Origin: Pleodorina starrii
Taxonomy: Eukaryota; Chlorophyta; Chlorophyceae; Chlamydomonadales; Volvocaceae
Length of the DNA stretch: 64,000 bases
NCBI GenBank assembly: GCA_030267565.1
Contig: BRXU01000009.1
Location: forward strand, 37,501-101,500
Reading direction: 5' to 3'
A program made the translations under genes and the position numbers. This document shows positions 49,001 to 57,998 of this stretch, piece by piece. Below the pieces are notes generated by a model. The model was not told where the DNA came from and did not search any database. It saw only the letters and a program-made list of their open reading frames with translations. The first letter of the stretch is position 1. Every line of letters starts with the position of its first letter.

Positions 49001-52000
49001 GCGCCCTTCTGCCCCCGTCTGCTCCCATCTGCGCCCTTCTGCGCCCGTCTGCGCCCGTCTGCGCCCTTCTGTGCCCGTCTGCGCCCTTCTGCCCCCGTCT
49101 GCGCCCGTCTGCGCCCGTCTGCGCCCTTCTGCACCCTTCTGCGCCCGTCTGCGCCCGTCTGCGCCCCTCTGCGCCCTTCTGCCCCCGTCTGTACCCTTCT
49201 GCGCCCTTCTGCACCCTTCTGCGCCCTTCTGCGCCCTTCTGCGCCCTTCTGCCCCCGTCTGCGCCCTTCTGCCCCCGTCTGCACCCTTCTGCGCCCGTCT
49301 GCCCCCGTCTGCCCCCATCTGCACCCTTCTGCGCCCGTCTGCGCCCGTCTGCACCCTTCTGCCCCCGTCTGCCCCCGTCTGCCCCCGTCTGCGCCCTTCT
49401 GTGCCCGTCTGCCCCCGTCTATCCCCGTCTGTACCCTTCTGCGCCCGTCTGAGCCCTCCTGCACCCTTCTGCGCCCGTCTGCGCCCGTATGCGCCCTTCT
49501 GCCCCCGTCTGCGCCCTTCTGCCCCCGTCTGCACCCTTCTGCGCCCGTCTGCCCCCGTCTGTACCCTTCTGCGCCCTTCTGCGCCCTTCTGCGCCCTTCT
49601 GCGCCCGTATGCGCCCTTCTGCCCCCGTATGCGCCCTTCTGCCCCCGTCTGCGCCCTTCTGCCCCCGTCTGCCCCCGTCTGCGCCCTTCTGTGCCCGTCT
49701 GCCCCCGTCTGCACCCTTCTGCACCCTTCTGCCCCCGTCTGCGCCCTTCTGCCCCCGTCTGCGCCCTTCTGCGCCCGTCTGCCCCCGTCTGCCCCCGTCT
49801 GCGCCCTTCTGCCCCCGTCTGCGCCCTTCTGCCCCCGTCTGCACCCTTCTGCGCCCGTCTGCACCCGTCTGCGCCCTTCTGCCCCCGTCTGTACCCTTCT
49901 GCACCCTTCTGCGCCCTTCTGCGCCCTTCTGCCCCCGTCTGCCCCCGTCTGCCCCCGTCTGCGCCCTTCTGCCCCCGTCTGCACCCTTCTGCGCCCTTCT
50001 GCGCCCTTCTGCCCCCGTCTGCACCCTTCTGCCCCCGTCTGCGCCCTTCTGCCCCCGTCTGCACCCTTCTGCCCCCGTCTGCGCCCTTCTGCCCCCGTCT
50101 GCGCCCTTCTGCGCCCGTCTGCACCCTTCTGCACCCTTCTGCGCCCTTCTGCCCTCGTCTGCGCCCTTCTGTGCCCTTCTGCCCCCGTCTGCGCCCATCT
50201 GCGCCCTTCTGCGCCCGTCTGCGCCCGTCTGCGCCCTTCTGCCCCCGTCTGCGCCCTTCTGCGCCCGTCTGCACCCTTCTGCGCCCGTCTGCGCCCGTCT
50301 GCGCCCTTCTGCCCCCGTCTGCCCCCGTCTGCGCCCTTCTGCGCCCTTCTGCCCCCGTCTGCGACCTTCTGCGCCCGTCTGCCCCCGTCTGCGCCCTTCT
50401 GCCCCCGTCTGCGCCCATCTGCACCCTTCTGCGCCCGTCTGCGCCCGTCTGCACCCTTCTGTGCCCGTCTGCGCCCTTCTGCCCCCGTCTGCACCCTTCT
50501 GCGCCCGTCTGCGCCCGTCTGCACCCTTCTGCGCCCGTCTGCCCCCGTCTGCGCCCTTCTGCGCCCGTCTGCGCCCTTCTGCCCCCGTCTGCGCCCTTCT
50601 GCCCCCGTCTGCGCCCGTCTGCGCCCGTCTGCCCCCGTCTGCACCCTTCTGCCCCCGTCTGCTCCCATCTGCGCCCTTCTGCGCCCGTCTGCGCCCGTCT
50701 GCGCCCTTCTGCGCCCGTCTGCGCCCTTCTGCCCCCGTCTGCGCCCGTCTGCGCCCGTCTGCGCCCTTCTGCACCCTTCTGCGCCCGTCTGCGCCCGTCT
50801 GCGCCCCTCTGCGCCCTTCTGCCCCCGTCTGTACCCTTCTGCGCCCTTCTGCACCCTTCTGCACCCTTCTGCGCCCTTCTGCGCCCTTCTGCGCCCTTCT
50901 GCCCCCGTCTGCGCCCTTCTGCCCCCGTCTGCACCCTTCTGCGCCCGTCTGCCCCCGTCTGCCCCCATCTGCACCCTTCTGCGCCCGTCTGCGCCCGTCT
51001 GCACCCTTCTGCCCCCGTCTGCCCCCGTCTGCCCCCGTCTGCGCCCTTCTGTGCCCGTCTGCCCCCGTCTACCCCCGTCTGTACCCTTCTGCGCCCGTCT
51101 GCACCCTTCTGCGCCCGACTGCGCCCTTCTGCCCCCATCTGCACCCTTCTGCGCCCGTCTGCGCCCGTCTGCGCCCCTCTGCGCCCTTCTGCCCCCGTCT
51201 GTACCCTTCTGCGCCCTTCTGCACCCTTCTGCACCCTTCTGCGCCCTTCTGCGCCCTTCTGCGCCCTTCTGCCCCCGTCTGCGCCCTTCTGCCCCCGTCT
51301 GCACCCTTCTGCGCCCGTCTGCGCCCTTCTGCCCCCGTCTGCGCCCGTCTGCGCCCGTCTGCGCCCTTCTGCACCCTTCTGCGCCCGTCTGCGCCCGTCT
51401 GCGCCCCTCTGCGCCCTTCTGCCCCCGTCTGTACCCTTCTGCGCCCTTCTGCACCCTTCTGCGCCCGTCTGCACCCTTCTGTGCCCGTCTGCGCCCTTCT
51501 GCCCCCATCTGCGCCCTTCTGCCCCCGTCTGCCCCCGTCTGCGCCCTTCTGCGCCCGTCTGCGCCCGTCTGCGCCCTTCTGCGCCCGTCTGCGCCCTTCT
51601 GCCCCCGTCTGCGCCCTTCTGCGCCCGTCTGCACCCTTCTGCACCCTTCTGCGCCCTTCTGCCCCCGTCTGCGCCCTTCTGCGCCCTTCTGCCCCCGTCT
51701 GCGCCCTTCTGCGCCCTTCTGCGCCCGTCTGCGCCCGTCTGCGCCCTTCTGCCCCCGTCTGCGCCCTTCTGCGCCCGTCTGCACCCTTCTGCGCCCGTCT
51801 GCGCCCGTCTGCGCCCTTCTGCCCCCGTCTGCCCCCGTCTGCGCCCTTCTGCGCCCTTCTGCCCCCGTCTGCGCCCTTCTGCGCCCGTCTGCCCCCGTCT
51901 GCACCCTTCTGCCCCCGTCTGCGCCCTTCTGCGCCCTTCTGCGCCCGTCTGCGCCCGTCTGCACCCTTCTGCGCCCGTCTGCGCCCTTCTGCCCCCGTCT

Positions 52001-54950
52001 GCACCCTTCTGCGCCCGTCTGCGCCCGTCTGCACCCTTCTGCGCCCGTCTGCCCCCGTCTGCGCCCTTCTGCGCCCGTCTGCGCCCTTCTGCCCCCGTCT
52101 GCGCCCTTCTGCCCCCGTCTGCGCCCGTCTGCGCCTGTCTGCCCCCGTCTGCGCCCTTCTGCCCCCGTCTGCTCCCATCTGCGCCCTTCTGCGCCCGTCT
52201 GCGCCCGTCTGCGCCCTTCTGTGCCCGTCTGCGCCCTTCTGCCCCCGTCTGCGCCCGTCTGCGCCCGTCTGCGCCCTTCTGCACCCTTCTGCGCCCGTCT
52301 GCGCCCGTCTGCGCCCGTCTGCGCCCTTCTGCCCCCGTCTGTACCCTTCTGCGCCCTTCTGCACCCTTCTGCACCCTTCTGCGCCCTTCTGCGCCCTTCT
52401 GCGCCCTTCTGCCCCCGTCTGCGCCCTTCTGCCCCCGTCTGCACCCTTCTGCGCCCGTCTGCCCCCGTCTGCCCCCATCTGCACCCTTCTGCGCCCGTCT
52501 GCGCCCGTCTGCACCCTTCTGCCCCCGTCTGCCCCCGTCTGCCCCCGTCTGCGCCCTTCTGTGCCCGTCTGCCCCCGTCTACCCCCGTCTGTACCCTTCT
52601 GCGCCCGTCTGAGCCCTCCTGCACCCTTCTGCGCCCGTCTGCGCCCGTATGCGCCCTTCTGCCCCCGTCTGCGCCCTTCTGCCCCCGTCTGCACCCTTCT
52701 GCGCCCGTCTGCCCCCGTCTGTACCCTTCTGCGCCCTTCTGCGCCCTTCTGCGCCCTTCTGCGCCCGTCTGCGCCCTTCTGCCCCCGTCTGCGCCCTTCT
52801 GCCCCCGTCTGCGCCCTTCTGCCCCCGTCTGCCCCCGTCTGCGCCCTTCTGTGCCCGTCTGCCCCCGTCTGCACCCTTCTGCACCCTTCTGCCCCCGTCT
52901 GCGCCCTTCTGCCCCCGTCTGCGCCCTTCTGCGCCCGTCTGCCCCCGTCTGCCCCCGTCTGCGCCCTTCTGCCCCCGTCTGCGCCCTTCTGCCCCCGTCT
53001 GCACCCTTCTGCGCCCGTCTGCACCCGTCTGCGCCCTTCTGCCCCCGTCTGCCCCCGTCTGCGCCCTTCTGCGCCCTTCTGCCCCCGTCTGCGACCTTCT
53101 GCGCCCGTCTGCCCCCGTCTGCGCCCTTCTGCCCCCGTCTGCGCCCATCTGCGCCCTTCTGCGCCCGTCTGCGCCCTTCTGCACCCTTCTGCGCCCGTCT
53201 GCGCCCTTCTGCCCCCGTCTGCACCCTTCTGCGCCCGTCTGCGCCCGTCTGCGCCCTTCTGCGCCCGTCTGCGCCCGTCTGCGCCCTTCTGCCCCCGTCT
53301 GCACCCTTCTGCGCCCGTCTGCGCCCGTCTGCGCCCTTCTGCGCCCGTCTGCCCCCGTCTGCGCCCTTCTGTGCCCGTCTGCGCCCTTCTGCCCCCGTCT
53401 GCGCCCTTCTGCCCCCGTCTGCGCCCGTCTGCGCCTGTCTGCCCCCGTCTGCGCCCTTCTGCCCCCGTCTGCGCCCATCTGCGCCCTTCTGCGCCCGTCT
53501 GCGCCCGTCTGCGCCCTTCTGCGCCCGTCTGCGCCCTTCTGCCCCCGTCTGCGCCCTTCTGCGCCCGTCTGCACCCTTCTGCACCCTTCTGCGCCCGTCT
53601 GCGCCCGTCTGCGCCCGTCTGCGCCCGTCTGCGCCCTTCTGCACCCTTCTGCGCCCGTCTGCGCCCTTCTGCGCCCTTCTGCGCCCTTCTGCCCCCGTCT
53701 GCGCCCTTCTGCCCCCGTCTGCGCCCTTCTGCCCCCGTCTGCCCCCGTCTGCGCCCTTCTGCCCCCGTCTGCACCCTTCTGCGCCCTTCTGCGCCCTTCT
53801 GCCCCCGTCTGCGCCCTTCTGCACCCGTCTGCGCCCTTCTGCCCCCGTCTGCGCCCGTCTGCGCCCTTCTGCCCCCGTCTGTACCCTTCTGCGCCCTTCT
53901 GCGCCCTTCTGCGCCCTTCTGCGCCCTTCTGCGCCCGTCTGCGCCCTTCTGCCCCCGTCTGCACCCTTCTGCGCCCGTCTGCCCCCGTCTGCCCCCATCT
54001 GCACCCTTCTGCGCCCGTCTGCGCCCGTCTGCACCCTTCTGCCCCCGTCTGCCCCCGTCTGCCCCCGTCTGCACCCTTCTGTGCCCGTCTGCCCCCGTCT
54101 ATCCCCGTCTGTACCCTTCTGCGCCCGTCTGAGCCCTCCTGCGCCCTTCTGCGCCCGTCTGCGCCCGTATGCGCCCTTCTGCCCCCGTCTGCGCCCTTCT
54201 GCCCCCGTCTGCACCCTTCTGCGCCCGTCTGCCCCCGTCTGTACCCTTCTGCGCCCTTCTGCGCCCTTCTGCGCCCTTCTGCCCCCGTCTGCCCCCGTCT
54301 GCGCCCTTCTGTGCCCGTCTGCCCCCGTCTGCACCCTTCTGCGCCCTTCTGCGCCCGTCTGCGCCCTTCTGCCCCCGTCTGCGCCCTTCTGCCCCCGTCT
54401 GCGCCCTTCTGCGCCCGTCTGCCACCGTCTGCCCCCGTCTGCACCCTTCTGCGCCCTTCTGCGCCCGTCTGCGCCCTTCTGCCCCCGTCTGCGCTCTTCT
54501 GCCCCCGTCTGCACCCTTCTGCGCCCGTCTGCCCCCGTCTGTACCCTTCTGCACCCTTCTGCGCCCTTCTGCGCCCTTCTGCCCCCGTCTGCCCCCGTCT
54601 GCCCCCGTCTGCGCCCTTCTGCGCCCTTCTGCGCCCTTCTGCGCCCTTCTGCGCCCTTCTGCCCGCGTCTGCCCCCGTCTGCGCCCTTCTGTGCCCGTCT
54701 GCCCCCGACTGCACCCTTCTGCGCCCTTCTGCGCCCTTCTGCGCCCTTCTGCGCCCTTCTGCGCCCGTCTGCCCCCGTCTGCGCCCTTCTGCCCCCGTCT
54801 GCACCCTTCTGCGCCCGTCTGCCCCCGTCTGCCCCCATCTGCACCCTTCTGCGCCCGTCTGCGCCCGTCTGCACCCTTCTGCCCCCGTCTGCCCCCGTCT
54901 GCCCCCGTCTGCGCCCTTCTGTGCCCGTCTGCCCCCGTCTACCCCCGTCT
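43001..54950. repeat. Higher-order repeats of about 1.5-1.65 kb at the right end of the 10-bp array
   Basis: A signature of three odd units (TCTACCCCCG or TCTATCCCCG, then TCTGTACCCT, often followed by TCTGAGCCCTCC) occurs with its variant unit at 43001, 43491, 46291, 47921, 49421, 51071, 52581, 54101 and 54941. The spacing from 46291 to 54101 is 1,630, 1,500, 1,650, 1,510 and 1,520 bp. The last interval is 840 bp. This is block duplication of about 150-165 units. Confidence 0.85.
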
Positions 54951-56278
54951 GTACCCTTCTGCGCCCGTCTGAGCCCTCCTGCGCCCTTCTGCGCCCGTCT
55001 GCGCCCGTATGCGCCCTTCTGCCCCCGTCTGCGCCCTTCTGCCCCCGTCTGCACCCTTCTGCGCCCGTCTGCCCCCGTCTGTACCCTTCTGCGCCCTTCT
55101 GCGCCCTTCTGCGCCCTTCTGCGCCCTTCTGCCCGCGTCTGCCCCCGTCTGCGCCCTTCTGTGCCCGTCTGCCCCCGACTGCACCCTTCTGCGCCCTTCT
55201 GCGCCCGTCTGCGCCCTTCTGCCCCCGTCTGCGCTGTTCTGCCCCCGTCTGCACCCTTCTGCGCCCGTCTGCCCCCGTCTGTACCCTTCTGCACCCTTCT
55301 GCGCCCTTCTGCGCCCTTCTGCCCCCGTCTGCCCCCGTCTGCGCCCTTCTGCACCCTTCTGCACCCTTCTGCGCCCTACTGCCCGTGTCTGCCCCCGTCT
55401 GCGCCCTTCTGTGCCCGTCTGCCCCCGTCTGCACCCTTCTGCGCCCTTCTGTGCCCGTCTGCGCCCTTCTGCCCCCGTCTGCGCCCTTCTGCCCCCGTCT
55501 GCGCCCTTCTGCGCCCGTCTGCCCCCGTCTGCCCCCGTCTGCACCCTTCTGCGCCCTTCTGCGCCCGTCTGCACCCTTCTGCCCCCGTCTGCGCCCTTCT
55601 GCCCCCGTCTGCACCCTTCTGCCCCCGTCTGCGCCCTTCTGCCCCCGTCTGCACCCTTCTGCGCCCTTCTGCGCCCTTCTGCCCCCGTCTGCACCCTTCT
55701 GCCCCCGTCTGCGCCCTTCTGCCCCCGTCTGCGCCCGTCTGCGCCCGTCTGCGCCCTTCTGCACCCGTCTGCACCCTTCTGCGCCCGTCTGCGCCCTTCT
55801 GCCCCCGTCTGCGCCCTTCTGCACCCGTCTGCGCCCTTCTGCCCCCGTCTGCGCCCGTCTGCGCCCTTCTGCGCCCGTCTGCCCCCGTCTGCCCCCGCCT
55901 GCACCTGTTGTGTAATGAAAATAACTAAGTAAGTCCACTGCTGTGGTGGCAGTGAAAACCGCCGATTGAGAGATATGATTAGCCTTAAGTATCCACGAGT
56001 CTCGTGGAGCGTGTGCAGATCACGCTTGTAGTACATCCGTTGTAGAATCTCCATAGGAGAGTATACTCTCAACCGGACTCAGACCGAGAAGTGAAGTGCA
56101 GCCCAGAATGAGTGTCGGACAGACTCCCGATACGGCTCAGCACTACCAGAGACCAGATGCCTCGACCACCGTCAGAGTACGTCGGCCCCAAGGATACGCC
56201 CAGATAGCATAACCTTTACAGATATATGCATACAGATATTATGCATATTCAGATCATTATTCGCATGCACAGATGCAT

Positions 56279-56286
56279 CACTCAGA
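56279..56286. repeat. 8-bp target site duplication, left (CACTCAGA)
   Basis: CACTCAGA directly precedes the CAGGG end of the nested element and is repeated exactly at 57881-57888. The intact 5' LTR has a single copy at this site, reading CACACAGA. Eight-base duplications are characteristic of hAT transposons. Confidence 0.93.
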
Positions 56287-56624
56287 CAGGGAATGGGGCG
56301 ACTTAAATTTTCGATTGGCGATGACGACTTACCCCTTGGCGACTTTGGCGACTTTGACGACTTTTGACGACCGTACAACATGTACGGAACCCGCGTTTTT
56401 TCGTTTGTTCACCCCACAGCCCTCATTTTACACGGATTTCAAGCATTCTGTACACATCCGTAACAAAACTTAGCCCCTGGCGCCCGTAATGTTAATCGGT
56501 GTGATCGGTAGATGTTTTCGTTGGGGACTTGGTGCTGGGATGGCAAGATTGATTCGAAAATGGAGTTGCATCAATGCATTACTGAATACGATGCGTCGTA
56601 TGCATAATTGTTTTCCAGGCGTTG

Positions 56625-56740
56625 GGCCCGGCTGGGGGAAGGGGGCTGCTGCCCCCCCTCCCCCAGACCCCCTCCCCCCCGCTGGTGGGGGGCGGGGGGC
56701 TGCCGCCCCCCATCCCCCCACACCCCCCTTCCCCCCGCGC
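56625..56740. repeat. G/C-run-rich, partly self-complementary tract in the hAT-like element
   Basis: This stretch is almost only runs of C and G. GGGGGCTGCTGCCCCCC near 56641 and GGGGGGCTGCCGCCCCCC near 56695-56712 are short hairpins of the same design. It may be an inserted repeat or a structured region. No coding function is evident. Confidence 0.6.
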
Positions 56741-57146
56741 ACTCTGATTTGCAGTGTCAGTGCTAACCGTGAAATTACAAAGGAAGGCGACCTCGGTTTC
56801 AAAACGTTCATGTTTCACAAACATGCATGCAAACAAAATGTATTCATTTGCGGCTTGGCGTCCAATACCCACTTTGCCACTCATAGTTTGTCCATTGCCA
56901 TTTTTGTTATTTTATGTATGACGTAGTAATATGCGCCAAGGCCGTCGGACCGGCTAGCAGAACTGTGGTGTGGTTGCGGGGACATGTTCGCTATGCAATT
57001 ACTTGGATGTCGGAAAGTTTAAGCGCCGCCATGTAAATATCTATAATTGACGACAACGGTACAATATGGAAGGAACAGAAGTTCCGGATGCGTTGGAGCG
57101 AGTGCAGCCACGGACCTGCTCGGACCACGGACTAAGTCGAACATCT

Positions 57147-57411
57147 TTCATACTGATACGTGCACTATTGCTTTTAAGATTCTAACATAGCATTACGAAT
57201 ATTAAGGGCTATTAATTAGCGTTGCTAGCGTATCCAGCCATGAAGGTTGCTCGTCACTCAGCCGGGCAGACAGCCAGCCATTCATACTGATACATGCACT
57301 ATTGATTTTAAGTTTCGAATATAGTATTACGATTATTAAGGGCTATTAATTAGCCTTCAAAGTGTATCCAGCCATCAAGGTTGGTCGTCACTCCGCCGGG
57401 CAGCCAGCCAG
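57147..57411. repeat. 134-bp tandem duplication inside the hAT-like element
   Basis: TTCATACTGATACRTGCACT starts at 57147 and again at 57281, and similarity continues through GGGCTATTAATTAGC, TATCCAGCCAT and GCCGGGCAG. Copies are about 134 bp and clearly diverged by substitutions, so the duplication is old compared with the insertion site repeats. Confidence 0.85.
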
Positions 57412-57880
57412 CCCGGCAGCCACGAACAGGGCCAACACCCCCACGCAACAGAGATTTAAAGTTCAGTGCTGCTGCTGCCCTCGTGAGGTCGCTTGGATGT
57501 GTCAAATCGTTATACGCTCTGCCGTACCGAAGTGTCACACTACATTACGGGCTAACAAGCCTCTGAAGCATTGCAAACCCATGTTTGCGGACTAGGCGGA
57601 CAATCGGAATACATGATGATGACCATTGGCCAGGAGAATATGCCTCCAGACAGCACGACACCTAGACACCGAGACACGGTTCTATGTTAAAATCAGTATC
57701 CTGTAATAGTCACGTGGGAGTTTGGCAGTTTGGCAAGAATTCCGCACGCCGATAAGTAGATGTACGACAGTACGACTGACATTCTCGCCAAGTCGCCAAT
57801 CGGGCCTCATTGGCGAGATTGATGGCGAGTTTGACGACGTCGTATTTTGGCGAGTTGCGACAAAGTCGCCCCGCACCCTG

Positions 57881-57888
57881 CACTCAGA
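57881..57888. repeat. 8-bp target site duplication, right (CACTCAGA)
   Basis: Exact copy of 56279-56286, directly after the CCCTG end of the nested element. The LTR sequence (CCTGCCGACAG) resumes after it. Confidence 0.93.
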
Positions 57889-57983
57889 CCTGCCGACAGT
57901 TATTAGCAGTTAGTTAAGACAGTTACTTATTCGAATACAGACAGTTACTAACAGTGCAGCGTATCAGAATACGTGACACAACA

Positions 57984-57998
57984 ACTATCCCCCCTCAG
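57984..57998 (-). promoter_or_regulatory. Polypurine tract of the retrotransposon
   Basis: Read on the minus strand, GAGGGGGGATAGT lies directly before the 3' LTR start (TGTTGTGT). A purine-rich tract here is the expected primer for plus-strand DNA synthesis. The pol stop codon (TAG, 57987-57985) lies inside it. Confidence 0.8.

Larger units (their letters stand above)
11311..55905. repeat. 10-bp satellite array (about 44.6 kb, about 4,460 units)
   Basis: The unit is TCTGCNCCCK on plus. N is G, C or A, and K is T or G. The common forms are TCTGCGCCCT, TCTGCGCCCG, TCTGCCCCCG and TCTGCACCCT. The register is kept for kilobases, with rare slips (for example 9 bp near 11541, 11 bp near 15047, and indels near 13011, 17388, 17513, 18130, 24998, 25133, 29633 and 30743). 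Plus-strand A is scarce. The minus strand has a G run of three or more every 10 bases. The unit has no stop codon in most frames on either strand, so very long open frames arise (Pro/Ser/Ala/Cys/Leu-rich on plus, GRRRAQTGAE-like on minus). I regard all of these as non-coding. Rare variant units recur at fixed distances, revealing higher-order repeats. Confidence 0.98.
56287..57880. mobile_element. Non-autonomous hAT-like DNA transposon (1,594 bp)
   Basis: The ends form terminal inverted repeats: CAGGGAATGGGGCGACTT on the left and, read from the right end inward, CAGGGTGCGGGGCGACTT (15 of 18 match). It is flanked by a perfect 8-bp duplication. Both ends carry clusters of TTGGCGA/GGCGAC/GACGAC motifs (56314-56371 and 57779-57870), like the subterminal transposase-binding repeats of hAT elements. 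I see no transposase; the open frames inside are short and unlike known families, so it would need a transposase from elsewhere. It interrupts an LTR whose partner is intact, so it arrived after the retrotransposon. Confidence 0.88.
55906..57983 (-). repeat. 3' LTR, split by an hAT-like insertion
   Basis: The LTR begins TGTTGTGT and ends ACACAACA, a perfect 8-bp inverted repeat. Without the 1,602 bp added by the hAT insertion it is 476 bp, the same as the other LTR. It contains two palindromes that are also present in the 5' LTR: CCACGAG-T-CTCGTGG at 55993-56007 and GAGAGTATACTCTC at 56057-56070. On the minus strand a TGTAA motif (56220-56216) is a candidate polyadenylation signal. The left boundary joins the 10-bp satellite directly. 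Confidence 0.95.

Noticed and set aside
11311..55905. CRISPR-like array
   Set aside because: There are no spacers. Units are directly adjacent 10-mers, and the genome is eukaryotic.
4239..55938. Giant open frames rich in GRRRAQTGAE, PSAPVCALL, PTVQPRR or GLRGWTV repeats as structural proteins
   Set aside because: They occur in most frames on both strands, because the 10-bp and 21-bp units lack stop codons. Indels in the array shift from one open frame to another without cost, and no non-repeat domain is attached.
56489..56926. Possible transposase or other protein in the nested hAT-like element
   Set aside because: The frame runs through G/C-run DNA giving Pro/Gly/Ala low complexity. It has no hAT dimerisation or catalytic motif, and antisense frames are similarly open.
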